DNA of 64,000 nucleotides, from the NCBI RefSeq assembly GCF_009604375.1, contig NZ_WEGH01000001.1, positions 806,001 to 870,000 on the forward strand, in the 5' to 3' direction. The stretch's first letter is position 1, and every line of letters begins with the position of its first letter. Of the stretch, positions 18,819 to 27,531 are shown piece by piece. Below the pieces are notes generated by a model. It saw nothing but the letters and a program-made list of their open reading frames with translations, did no database searches and was not told where the DNA came from. The position numbers and the translations under genes were made by a program. This DNA is from Actinomadura macrotermitis. Its GTDB lineage: Bacteria; Actinomycetota; Actinomycetes; Streptosporangiales; Streptosporangiaceae.

Positions 18819-19595
18819 TCAGGGAACGAGCACCGAAAGGCAGGTGACGCACCCTTCCAGGGCCTCGAACTCGCCGATGTCGACGGCGGTGACGCGCAAT
18901 CCGTCCGCGGTGAGCTGCGCGGCGGTGCGCGGCGCGGACGCGGCCATCAGCACGTGTTCGGGACCGAGCACGACCACGTGCGCGCCGGCCGGCTCGGGGG
19001 CGACGCGCAGCGCGGGCAGCACCGAGGTGTCGACGCACTCGGGGCAGCCGATGAGGGTGCCGTCGGGCAGCGCCGTCATCGCCGACTTCAGGTGCAGGCA
19101 GCCGGCGGTGTCCACCGGCACGACCCGGCGCCCGCCGAGCAGGTGGGCGAGCTGGCAGATGCCCTCCTCGTTGGTGCGCGCGCCGCGCCCGACGTAGACG
19201 GTGCCGCCCGCCTGGAGCACGTCGCCGCCGTCCAGCAGGCCCGGCGCCTTGATCCGCTCCACCCGCAGGCCGAGGTCGCGCACCGCGCGCTCGGCGCCCG
19301 GCAGTTCGCCGCGCCGGGCCGCCGCGCCGGACCGGCCGAGGACGGCCAGGTCGCCGCAGACCACGACGGTGTCCTCGACGAACACCGCGTCCGGGCAGTC
19401 GTCGGCGGACGGCACCGCGCGCACCCGCCAGCCCGCCGCGCGCAGCGCCGCCTCGTAGGCGGCGTGCTGGCGGGCGGCGCGGGCCGGGTCCACCGGCCGC
19501 CGGTCGATGTGGGTGACGATCCCCTCGGCCAGCCGGGGGCCCGGCCGCCGCACCAGCGCGGTGCCGGCCGTGCCGCCGGTCCCGGGGGCGCTCAC
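18819..19595 (-). CDS. Dimethylargininase (DDAH)-like amidinotransferase-fold hydrolase
   Basis: A 258-aa guanidino-group hydrolase of the DDAH branch, which converts N-omega-methylated arginines to citrulline and (di)methylamine. Motifs are D-A-V-F-V-E-D-T, L-D-G-G-D-V-L, C-L-H-L-K-S-A-M-T-A-L-P-D-G-T (the catalytic His) and L-E-G-C-V-T-C-L-S, where Cys252 aligns with the family nucleophile. Its GTG overlaps the upstream TerB-like gene by 4 nt, and it ends 124 bp before urtA on the same strand with no clear terminator between. The product role beside urea uptake suggests nitrogen salvage; arginine deiminase activity is a less likely alternative given the size. Confidence 0.82.
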   Translation of the reverse strand: MSAPGTGGTAGTALVRRPGPRLAEGIVTHIDRRPVDPARAARQHAAYEAALRAAGWRVRAVPSADDCPDAVFVEDTVVVCGDLAVLGRSGAAARRGELPGAERAVRDLGLRVERIKAPGLLDGGDVLQAGGTVYVGRGARTNEEGICQLAHLLGGRRVVPVDTAGCLHLKSAMTALPDGTLIGCPECVDTSVLPALRVAPEPAGAHVVVLGPEHVLMAASAPRTAAQLTADGLRVTAVDIGEFEALEGCVTCLSVLVP

Positions 19596-20203
19596 CGGGC
19601 CGCGCCCTCGGTGGTGAGGATCACGCCGAGCGCGTACGCGGGCGACATGCCGAGCAGGTGCGCGATGCGGTGCAGGACGCGCCGCTCGGCGTCGCCCAGC
19701 GGGCCCGCCGCGAGGCCGACCCGGACCACCTGGGCGAGGAACCACTCCTTGGCCTCGGCCGCCAGGTGCACACCGGCGCGGGCGACCTCCTCCTCCAGGA
19801 ACGTCTCGCGCAGCCCGAGGTCGGCGCGGAGCGCGTCGTCGTCGTAGCCGGGCTCGCCGTAGCCGCGCACGACCTCGAAGGCACGCTGGCGGGTCGCCTC
19901 GGCGGCCGGGGCGCCGGCGCGCAGCAGCAGGCCGACGGCGGCGCGCATCCCGGCCGGCAGGGCGGCGGCCAGCTGCCGGGCCGTCGGCACCCGCAGCACC
20001 GAGGTGCCGAACCGGGTCCGGCAGGACCGGCACTCGGCGGTCTCGCCGCGCCGGTCCAGCGGGATCACCGGCACGAAGAACAGGGTGACCCAGCGCCGCG
20101 CGGTGCGCCGGCGGAAGCCCCGGTCGCCGCCGCACTGCGGGCAGTGGAAGGTGCCGGTGCTCGCCGTACGGAAGAACACCGAAATGCCGATAACAAGCAA
20201 CAC
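19592..20203 (-). CDS. TerB-like protein with N-terminal zinc ribbon
   Basis: A 203-aa protein. It has a short hydrophobic N-terminus, a zinc ribbon C-P-Q-C then C-R-S-C (about residues 21-62) split by a hydrophobic W-V-T-L-F-F-V-P-V-I-P-L stretch, and an all-helical C-terminal half resembling the tellurite-resistance TerB fold (A-L-R-A-D-L-G-L, L-H-R-I-A-H-L-L-G-M-S). The F-F-V-P-V-I-P-L motif is typical of zinc-ribbon_15 proteins. The TerB fold is found in stress and phage-response systems, but no other ter gene is here, so the role is unknown. GTG 20203 follows GGAGGAG. Confidence 0.7.
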   Translation of the reverse strand: MLLVIGISVFFRTASTGTFHCPQCGGDRGFRRRTARRWVTLFFVPVIPLDRRGETAECRSCRTRFGTSVLRVPTARQLAAALPAGMRAAVGLLLRAGAPAAEATRQRAFEVVRGYGEPGYDDDALRADLGLRETFLEEEVARAGVHLAAEAKEWFLAQVVRVGLAAGPLGDAERRVLHRIAHLLGMSPAYALGVILTTEGAAR

Positions 20204-20303
20204 CGGCTTCTCCTCCCATAACGGACTCCGGCCCAACCTACCGATCCGCGCGCCCCGACGTGGCCCGCCCGCCCGAATGCGGCACTGCCCTTACGCTGGG
20301 TCC

Positions 20304-20990
20304 ATGAGTGGTGACCTTGGGACCGCCGGGCCCGGCGAGCCCGCCGGACGGCCCCGCGCGGGGGAACGGCCGAGCTTCCTGCCGCCCGAGGAGACGCCGC
20401 CCGAGCGCCCGGCCGCGCCGCCGCCCGAGCCGCCGCTGTCGTGGGGCGCGGCGGTCTGGCCGGTGCTGACGATCGTCGCCGCGGGCGTCCTGCTGGTCTC
20501 GGCGTTCCTGCCCTGGGCGCACCGGACCATCGCGCTCGGCCTGTTCGGCGAGCAGGCCGAGCGGACGGTCACGATGGCCGGCATCGAGGCCGGCGGGACG
20601 GTGCTGGTGGTGCCCGTCCTCGCGGTGAGCGCGATCGTGCTGGCCGCCTGGGCGCTGCTCGGCCGCGACCCGCGCATCACCGTGCTCGCCGTGGTGCCCG
20701 GCGCGCTGGTGCTGCCCGTCTGCGGGCTGTTCCTGCTCCGGCTGGAGCGGCTGCGGGGCGACCTGCCCGTGCCCGGCGGCGTCATGGGCGTGCGGGCCGA
20801 GGTCACGCTCGGCTACGGCTGGTACCTGACGGTCGCGGCGGCGCTGCTGACGGTCGGGTTCGCGCTGGCGCAGCCGGTGGCCGCGCGGATCCAGCGGCCC
20901 TCTCCCGCCGGGCCCGCCACCGCCGGGCCCCCCACCACCGGGCCCTATCCGGCCGGGCCCTACCCGGCCGGCGAGCCCGATCAGTCGTAG
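20304..20990 (+). CDS. Pro-rich membrane protein of unknown function
   Basis: A 228-aa protein with four membrane segments: about residues 54-72, 95-115, 122-142 and 170-190. The first ends in F-L-P-W-A-H-R-T, a layout seen in many unnamed actinobacterial membrane proteins. Both tails are disordered and proline rich, and the C-terminus has repeats of P-A-G-P and T-A/T-G-P. No catalytic motif. The stop codon lies inside the 3' end of era on the other strand, an overlap of 10 bp with no terminator. Confidence 0.7.
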   Translation: MSGDLGTAGPGEPAGRPRAGERPSFLPPEETPPERPAAPPPEPPLSWGAAVWPVLTIVAAGVLLVSAFLPWAHRTIALGLFGEQAERTVTMAGIEAGGTVLVVPVLAVSAIVLAAWALLGRDPRITVLAVVPGALVLPVCGLFLLRLERLRGDLPVPGGVMGVRAEVTLGYGWYLTVAAALLTVGFALAQPVAARIQRPSPAGPATAGPPTTGPYPAGPYPAGEPDQS

Positions 20991-21931
20991 AAGCCGAGGC
21001 GGCGCAGCTGCTTGGGGTCGCGCTGCCAGTCCTTGAGCACCTTGATCCGCAGGTCCAGGTAGACCCGGGTGCCGAGCAGCGCCTCGATCTGCTTGCGCGC
21101 CGCCGCGCCGACCGCGCGCAGCCGCTCGCCCTTGTGGCCGATGATGATCCCCTTCTGGGAGGACCGCTCGACGTACAGGTGGGCGTAGATGTCGACCAGG
21201 TCGGTGCGGCCCTCGCGCGGCGCCATCTCGTCGACGACGACGGCGATGGAGTGCGGCAGCTCGTCGCGCACGCCCTCCAGCGCGGCCTCGCGGACCAGCT
21301 CGGCGATCATGACCTGCTCGGGCTCGTCGGTCAGGTCGCCCTCGGGGTAGAGCGCCATCCCCTCCGGCAGCCGCTGGATCAGCAGGTCGCCGACCAGGTC
21401 CACCTGGAAGCCGTCGGCGGCCGAGCACGGCACGATGTCGGCGAACTCCCCCAGCCGGCCGACCGCGAGCAGCTGCTCGGCGACCTGCTGCGGGGTGGCG
21501 ATGTCGGTCTTGGTGACGATCGCGATGATCGGGGTCTTCTTCACGTTGGCCAGCTCGCGGGCGATGAACTTGTCGCCCGGCCCGACCGGCTGGTCGGCCG
21601 GCACGCAGAAGCCGATGACGTCGACCTCGGTGAGGGTGGAGCGCACCAGGCTGTCCAGCCGCTCGCCGAGCAGCGTCTTCGGCTTGTGCAGGCCCGGGGT
21701 GTCGACCACGACCAGCTGCGCGTTCGGGCGGTGCACGATGCCGCGGATCGCCCGCCGGGTGGTCTGCGGGCGGCTGCTGGTGATCGCCACCTTGGAGCCG
21801 ACCAGCGCGTTCATCAACGTCGACTTGCCCACGTTGGGGCGCCCGATGAAGCAGGCGAAGCCCGATCGGAAGCCTTCGGTCGTGGTGTTCCCCAGCGATG
21901 TCACGCTGTCATTGTCGCCTACCCGCCGCAT
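20981..21931 (-). CDS. era: GTPase Era
   Basis: Ribosome-assembly GTPase of 316 aa that binds 16S rRNA. G1 is G-R-P-N-V-G-K-S-T (residues 30-38), G3 D-T-P-G-L-H-K, G4 T-K-T-D, and the C-terminal KH domain carries I-I-G-H-K-G-E-R-L-R. Start is uncertain: ATG 21931 has GGAG 11 nt upstream, GTG 21943 and GTG 21904 are alternatives; all give the same domains. It lies 31 bp after the large BTAD regulator on the same strand and may be co-transcribed with it, instead of sitting next to CorC, ybeY and phoH as in many actinobacteria. Confidence 0.93.
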   Translation of the reverse strand: MRRVGDNDSVTSLGNTTTEGFRSGFACFIGRPNVGKSTLMNALVGSKVAITSSRPQTTRRAIRGIVHRPNAQLVVVDTPGLHKPKTLLGERLDSLVRSTLTEVDVIGFCVPADQPVGPGDKFIARELANVKKTPIIAIVTKTDIATPQQVAEQLLAVGRLGEFADIVPCSAADGFQVDLVGDLLIQRLPEGMALYPEGDLTDEPEQVMIAELVREAALEGVRDELPHSIAVVVDEMAPREGRTDLVDIYAHLYVERSSQKGIIIGHKGERLRAVGAAARKQIEALLGTRVYLDLRIKVLKDWQRDPKQLRRLGFYD

Positions 21932-21962
21932 CGGATCGTCCACTCCCCGCCCCGGGCCGGGC

Positions 21963-24900
21963 TCAGGCGGCCGGTTCGCCGAGCCCGCCGAGCGCCTGCT
22001 CGGCCCGCCCCGCCCAGGCCGGCGCCCCGGCCAGCGCGGCGATCTCGGCCGCCCGCCGGTAGTGCCCGGCGGCCTCGGCCGGGCGCTCCAGGAAGACCGC
22101 CAGGTCGCCGAGGGTGTGCGCGACCGGGCCGAGGGCCGCCACCGCGCACGCGCCGCCCGCGATGTAGCCGGCGTAGGGCAGCAGCGCGCGCCGGCAGCCG
22201 GCGGCCAGCTCCCGGTCGCCGAGCGCGATCGCGCGCTGCGCGCGCATCGACATCGTCAGGTCGAAGAAGTAGTCGGGCCGGATGGGCCCGGCGCCCTCGG
22301 TCGCCCGCCGCGCCTCCTCCAGCCGGCCCTGCCCGGCGAGCGCGAGCGCGTACAGGTCGGCGGTGGCGCTGACGTGCGGCCACTGCCGGGCGAGCCAGCC
22401 GGTCTCCTGCACCAGTTCCCCGGCGCGGCCCTGCAGGAAGCGGGCGCAGAAGACGCCGATGAACGCCACGCCCCGCTCGCCGCTCCACACGCCGGTGCGG
22501 CCGATGGCGTCGCCGACGCGGCGGTAGACGCGCTCGGCGTCGTCGTAGCGGGCGCCCTGCACGTGCAGGACGGCCTCGTACCAGCTGCCGATCAGGTCGA
22601 ACAGCGGCAGCCCGTACTGCTCGGCGAGGCGGCGGCCCTCGGCCAGGTGGGCGCGGGCGGCGGGCAGGTCGACGCAGGCGACGGCGGCCTGGTGCAGCTG
22701 CAGGTGCGCGAGCACCCGGTGGGTGCCGAGCCGGTGGGCCTCGGCGAGGTCCAGCAGCTCGGCGGCGATCCGCCGGCGCTCGTCGCGGCCCGCCGCGTCC
22801 CGGTAGGCGTTGGTGTAGAGGCCGTTCAGCGCGACGGCGAGCAGCTCGGGACGGCCGAGGTCGCGCGCCTGGGCGACGGCCTGCTCGGCGGCGCGCCGCC
22901 CCCGGTCGTCCAGCTCGCCCTCCAGTTCCATGGCCAGCATGGTCAGCAGCCGCACGCGCAGCGGGCCGGCGCCCGGGGGCAGGGCGGCGAGGGCGTGCTC
23001 GATCGCGTCGATGGCCTCCTGGTCGACGGTGCCGTACTCGCGGTTGGTCCACAGCATCGGGACGTCGAAGCTGGCGATGACGCGGGCCAGCAGGTCCGGG
23101 TCGCCGAGCGCGCGCGCTTCGGCGATGGCGCGCAGCCGCCGCAGCCGTGCCGGGACGAGGTCGCCGCCGAGCGCGGACGCGCGGATGGCGCGGATGTCCA
23201 GTTCCAGGCGTTCGGGCGCGGGGACGCCGGGGATGTCGGCGGCCCGGCACCACAGGTCGCCGGCGGCGCCGTGCGCGAACCGGGCCTCGGCCTCCTCGGC
23301 CGCCGCCCGCGCGTACCGGACGGCCTTGGCGGCGTCGGTGCCGGCCTCCAGGTAGTGGTGGGCGAGCGCGGCGGCCTCGCCCGGCCGGTGCCGTTCCAGC
23401 GCGGCGGCGACCCGGCCGTGCAGGCGGGTGCGGCGGGCCCGCGACAGGCCGGTGTAGAGGGTGTCGCGGACCAGCGCGTGCGCGAACCGGATCCGGCCCG
23501 CGGCGGGCTCGGTGATCAGGCCGCTGGCCAGGCCCGCCTCGACGGCGTCCAGCACCGCGTCCTCGTCGCCGGCCACCTCGGCCAGCACCCGCAGGTCGGC
23601 GTCGCGGCCGACGACGGCGGCGCCGCGCAGCACCGCCTGGGCGCCCTCGGGCAGCCGGGCGACGCGGCGGCGCAGCACGTCGCCGACGCCGGCCGGGACC
23701 GCCCCGGTCGCGGCGGCGGGGCCCTCGGCGTCCAGCAGCCGGGCCGTCTCGCGGATGAAGAAGGGGTTGCCGCCGGTGCGCTCGGCGATCGCGGCGGCCT
23801 CGGCGTCGCCGACCCCGGCGGCGCAGGTCGCGCGGACCAGGTCGGCGGCCGCGCCGGGCGGCAGGCCGGTCAGGTCGATGCGCAGCGGCTCGTGCCGGGC
23901 CAGGGCGGCGAGGGCGGCGGCGAGCCGGTCGGAGACCTCGGTCCGGCGGAACGTGCCGGCGAGCAGGACGGGCAGGCCCCGGACCCGGGCGAGGACGCGG
24001 CCGAGCAGCGCCAGCGTCTCCTGGTCGGCCCAGTGCAGGTCCTCCAGGACGAGCAGCAGCGGCGCCCGCGCGGCGAGCCCGGCGAGGTAGTCGCCGACGG
24101 CCAGGTGCAGGTGGAAGCGGCCCGTGGTGATGTCACCTGCGGTGATGTCACCGGTGGTGATGTCGCCCGTGTCCGGGACGGTGGCGGTGTCGTCCAGCAG
24201 CGGGCCGAGGCGGGCGGCCTGGCCCTCCTCGGGCGGCGTTCCGGCGGCCAGCTCGCGCAGCAGCTCGGCCCACGGCCAGGCGGCGGGCGCGCCGGTCTCC
24301 GAGGCGCGGCCCCACGCGCAGGTCCAGCCCCGCTCGGCCAGCAGTTCGGCGAGGCGCTCGGCGAGGGCGGTCTTGCCCATCCCGGCGTCGCCGCCGATCA
24401 GGGCGAGGCCGCCGGATCCGGCGGCGTCCGCGAGGCGGGCGAGCTCGTCGTCCCGGCCGAAGAACGAGGGCGCCGGGGCCGGGTCGGACCGGACCAGCCG
24501 CAGCGGCGGCCGGACCGGCTCCAGGGCCGGCGCCTGGGCGAGGATGTCGCGCTCCAGGCGGCGCAGCGCCGCACCGGGGTCGACGCCGAGCTCCTCGGCG
24601 AGCGTCGCGCGCACCCGGCGCAGCGCGGCGAGGGCGTCGCCCTGGCGGCCCGACCGGTACAGCGCGAGGGCGAGCAGCCGCCAGGCGTCCTCGCGCAGCG
24701 GGTTGGCGTCGGCGTGCGCCTCCAGGTCGGGCACCGCCTCGGCGGCGGCGCCGAGGCCCAGCATCGCCTCGGCGCGGCGCTCCACCGCCAGGCGGCGGCG
24801 CTCGTCCAGCCGGGCGGTCTCGGCGGCGGCCCAGGGCAGGTCGGCGAACTCGGCGTAGGCGGGCCCGCGCCACAGGCCGAGCGCCTCCTCGGCGCAGCGC

Positions 24901-25271
24901 CGCGCCGCCGCCGGGTCGTCGCCCGCGGCCTCGTCCACCAGCGCGTCGAACCGCCAGGCGTCGACGGCCGCGGCGGGCAGCCGCAGCGCGTACCCGGGCG
25001 GCGCGGTCACCAGGACCCGCGCGGGGGTGCGCGGCGGGCGGTCCGGCTCCAGCGCGCGGCGCAGGTGGGAGACGAACGACTGGAGGCCGGCGGCGGCGCG
25101 CGGCGGCGCGTCGCCCGCCCACAGCTCTTCCACCAGCCGGCCCGCCGGGACCATCTGCCCGTGCGCCGCGACGAGCCTGGCCAGGACGGACCGCTGCCGG
25201 GGCCCGCCGAGATCGGCCGCGGCCCCGTCCACCTTCACCTCGAACGCGCCGAGGACCCGTACGGTCGCCAT
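21963..25271 (-). CDS. BTAD (AfsR/SARP-type) transcriptional regulator with AAA ATPase and TPR region
   Basis: Large regulator of 1102 aa. Residues 1-95 form an OmpR-type winged helix (L-G-G-P-R-Q-R-S-V-L-A-R-L, E-L-W, L-R-R-A-L), about 95-245 the bacterial transcriptional activator domain, about 275-460 an AAA ATPase with Walker A G-D-A-G-M-G-K-T and Walker B L-L-L-V-L-E-D-L-H-W-A-D, and the rest is TPR-like helical repeats. Such proteins activate nearby clusters in response to unknown ligands. It lies 47 bp after the MMPL gene on the same strand, so the pump may be its companion. A short coding minisatellite lies between the Walker motifs. Confidence 0.88.
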   Translation of the reverse strand: MATVRVLGAFEVKVDGAAADLGGPRQRSVLARLVAAHGQMVPAGRLVEELWAGDAPPRAAAGLQSFVSHLRRALEPDRPPRTPARVLVTAPPGYALRLPAAAVDAWRFDALVDEAAGDDPAAARRCAEEALGLWRGPAYAEFADLPWAAAETARLDERRRLAVERRAEAMLGLGAAAEAVPDLEAHADANPLREDAWRLLALALYRSGRQGDALAALRRVRATLAEELGVDPGAALRRLERDILAQAPALEPVRPPLRLVRSDPAPAPSFFGRDDELARLADAAGSGGLALIGGDAGMGKTALAERLAELLAERGWTCAWGRASETGAPAAWPWAELLRELAAGTPPEEGQAARLGPLLDDTATVPDTGDITTGDITAGDITTGRFHLHLAVGDYLAGLAARAPLLLVLEDLHWADQETLALLGRVLARVRGLPVLLAGTFRRTEVSDRLAAALAALARHEPLRIDLTGLPPGAAADLVRATCAAGVGDAEAAAIAERTGGNPFFIRETARLLDAEGPAAATGAVPAGVGDVLRRRVARLPEGAQAVLRGAAVVGRDADLRVLAEVAGDEDAVLDAVEAGLASGLITEPAAGRIRFAHALVRDTLYTGLSRARRTRLHGRVAAALERHRPGEAAALAHHYLEAGTDAAKAVRYARAAAEEAEARFAHGAAGDLWCRAADIPGVPAPERLELDIRAIRASALGGDLVPARLRRLRAIAEARALGDPDLLARVIASFDVPMLWTNREYGTVDQEAIDAIEHALAALPPGAGPLRVRLLTMLAMELEGELDDRGRRAAEQAVAQARDLGRPELLAVALNGLYTNAYRDAAGRDERRRIAAELLDLAEAHRLGTHRVLAHLQLHQAAVACVDLPAARAHLAEGRRLAEQYGLPLFDLIGSWYEAVLHVQGARYDDAERVYRRVGDAIGRTGVWSGERGVAFIGVFCARFLQGRAGELVQETGWLARQWPHVSATADLYALALAGQGRLEEARRATEGAGPIRPDYFFDLTMSMRAQRAIALGDRELAAGCRRALLPYAGYIAGGACAVAALGPVAHTLGDLAVFLERPAEAAGHYRRAAEIAALAGAPAWAGRAEQALGGLGEPAA
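24124..24168. repeat. Three 15-bp tandem repeats inside the BTAD regulator gene
   Basis: The unit GTGGTGATGTCACCT occurs three times with small changes and each copy holds the near-palindrome GGTGATGTCACC. It encodes G-D-I-T-T, G-D-I-T-A, G-D-I-T-T in the ATPase region, between Walker A and Walker B. Confidence 0.7.
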
Positions 25272-25318
25272 GTCCCGGCCAGCTTAGACCGGGACATGGC
25301 GGACATCGCAGCGGGGCG

Positions 25319-27442
25319 CTACACGTGGGCGACCTCACGCGGCCGGTCCTGCTCGGCACCGCCGCCGTGCAGGTCGATCTTCGGCAGGATCCGCTCCAGC
25401 GGGCCCGGCAGCCACCAGTTGGCCTTGCCCAGCAGCGCCATCGCGGCCGGCACCAGGACCAGCCGGACGACGGTGGCGTCCAGCGCCACCGCGACGGCGA
25501 GGCCGAGGCCCATCTGCTTGATCACCACGCCCGGGTCCAGCGCGAAGCCGAGGAACACCGCCACCATGATCAGCGCCGCGCTGGAGATCACCCGGCCGGT
25601 CGCGCCGAGCCCGGCCGACACCGCGCCGCGCGCGTCGCCGGTGCGCAGCCACTCCTCGCGGACCCGCGACAGCAGGAACACCTCGTAGTCCATCGAGACG
25701 CCGAACAGCACCGCGAACATCACCAGCAGGATGAAGCTCGACACCGGCACGCTGTGCGGCAGGCCGAGCAGCTGCGCGCCCCACCCCCACTGGAACACCG
25801 CGGTGAGCACGCCGTAGGCGGCGCCGATCGACAGCAGGTTCATCGCGGCGGCCTTCAGCGGCGCCAGCAGCGACCGGAACACCACCATCAGCATCAGGAA
25901 CGAGGTGGCCACCACCACGCCGATCACCGGCCAGAGCCGGTCCGACAGCCGCTGGGTGAGGTCGACGTACGCCGCGGTCAGCCCGGTGATCTCCGCGCCC
26001 TTCGGCAGTATCTGGGCGCGGATCCGGTTCACCATGCCGGTGACGTGCTCGTCCTGCGGCCCGTACTTCGGCGTGAGCACGATCACCGCGGCGCTCTGGT
26101 CGGGGGACGCCTGCGGCTGCGCGGCGGCGGCGATCCCGTCGGCGGCGGCGAGCCGCCGGTGCAGCTCCGGCAGCGTCCCCTTGTCCACCTTGCGCAGGTC
26201 CACCGCGACCAGCAGCGGGCCGTTGGCGCCCGGCCCGTAGGCTTCGGCGACCAGGTCGTAGGCCTTGCGGACGGTGCTGGAGGCCGGTTCGCTGCTGGCG
26301 TCGCTCGGCCAGGTCCGCATGCCGAGCATCGGCGCGGCCAGCGTCAGCATCAGCACCAGCGCCGCGGTCAGCCACACCCACGGCCGCCGCGCGATCCGGT
26401 CGGCCCAGCGCCGCACCCGCGGCGACCCGGTCTCGATCACCGCGCCCGCGGCGCGGTCGCGGCGGCGCAGCACCCGGCGCCCGGCCAGGCCGAGCACGGC
26501 GGGCAGCAGGGTGACAGCGCTCGCCACCGTCGCCGCCACCACCAGGCCGGTCGCGAAGCCCATCGTCATGTACACCGGCATGCCCGACAGGACCAGCCCG
26601 CAGAGCGCCAGCAGCACGGTGGACCCGGCGAACAGCACCGACAGCCCGGCGGTCGCGGTGGCCCGCCCCGCCGCCTCGGGCACGTCCAGCCCCTCGGCCA
26701 GGCCCTCGCGGTGCCGGGTGAGGATGAACAGCGCGTAGTCGATGCCGACGCCGAGGCCCGTCATGACCGCCAGGGTGGGCCCGGTGGTGGCCACGTCGGT
26801 GACCGCGGCGAGCAGGGTGATCCCCGACATGCCGGCGCCGAGCCCGGCGAGCGCGACGGCCAGCGGCAGCCCCGCCGCCACGACCGACCCGAACGCCAGG
26901 AACAAGATCACCAGCGCGGCGACGATGCCGACGCCCTCGGCGACCCCGCCCGGCGCGGACACGTTCTCGGGGACCTGCCCGCCGAACTCGACCTGGTGCC
27001 CGGCGGCCTTCAGCTCACCGGTCGCACCGCGCAGCGCGTCCAGGGTGGCCTTCGGCGTCAGCCCGGTGACCGGACGGTCGTAGCGGACGGTGATCAGCGC
27101 GGTCGCCCCGTCCGGGCTCGGCACCGCCGGATCCACCACCGCTACATGCGGCAGCCGCCGCACCCGCTCGCCGGCCGCGGCGACCTTGGCCTGGTCGACC
27201 TTGCCCGACCGGGCGTGCACCACGATCCGCGCGTCCGCGCCCGACAGCGCCGGGAACCGCTCCCGCAGCAGATCGGTGGCCTGCTGCGAACCGGTGCCCT
27301 TCAGCTCGTAGCTGTCGTGCAGCGCGCCTCCGCCGACCGCCGCGGCGCCGCCGAGCGCCGCCACCACCAGCACCCACAGCACGATCATCCGCCACGGCCG
27401 CGCCGCGGCCGACCGCCCGAGGCGGTACAGCAATCTCGACAT
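25319..27442 (-). CDS. MMPL-family RND-type transporter
   Basis: A 707-aa membrane protein with the two-fold MMPL layout: one N-terminal helix, a roughly 130-residue extracytoplasmic domain, five to six helices, then the same again. Conserved features include G-L-G-V-G-I-D-Y-A-L-F-I-L-T-R-H-R-E and G-V-S-M-D-Y-E-V-F-L-L-S-R-V-R-E; the Asp-Tyr pairs in the fourth helix of each half carry the proton relay. In actinobacteria this family exports lipids or other hydrophobic metabolites; the cargo here is not known. The BTAD regulator follows by 47 bp. A Lys/Arg-rich short tail ends it. Confidence 0.88.
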   Translation of the reverse strand: MSRLLYRLGRSAAARPWRMIVLWVLVVAALGGAAAVGGGALHDSYELKGTGSQQATDLLRERFPALSGADARIVVHARSGKVDQAKVAAAGERVRRLPHVAVVDPAVPSPDGATALITVRYDRPVTGLTPKATLDALRGATGELKAAGHQVEFGGQVPENVSAPGGVAEGVGIVAALVILFLAFGSVVAAGLPLAVALAGLGAGMSGITLLAAVTDVATTGPTLAVMTGLGVGIDYALFILTRHREGLAEGLDVPEAAGRATATAGLSVLFAGSTVLLALCGLVLSGMPVYMTMGFATGLVVAATVASAVTLLPAVLGLAGRRVLRRRDRAAGAVIETGSPRVRRWADRIARRPWVWLTAALVLMLTLAAPMLGMRTWPSDASSEPASSTVRKAYDLVAEAYGPGANGPLLVAVDLRKVDKGTLPELHRRLAAADGIAAAAQPQASPDQSAAVIVLTPKYGPQDEHVTGMVNRIRAQILPKGAEITGLTAAYVDLTQRLSDRLWPVIGVVVATSFLMLMVVFRSLLAPLKAAAMNLLSIGAAYGVLTAVFQWGWGAQLLGLPHSVPVSSFILLVMFAVLFGVSMDYEVFLLSRVREEWLRTGDARGAVSAGLGATGRVISSAALIMVAVFLGFALDPGVVIKQMGLGLAVAVALDATVVRLVLVPAAMALLGKANWWLPGPLERILPKIDLHGGGAEQDRPREVAHV

Positions 27443-27531
27443 ATCGATTCCCCCTGCGAGGCTCGTCTTGTTGCCGAGAGCCTCGCGCGGGGCACTTGCG
27501 GCCCACTTGCCACCGACTTGCCGCGCTCGTT

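Noticed and set aside
21435..25688. 1417-aa + strand frame
   Set aside because: Runs antisense across era, the BTAD gene and part of the MMPL gene; low-complexity Gly/Arg/Gln sequence.
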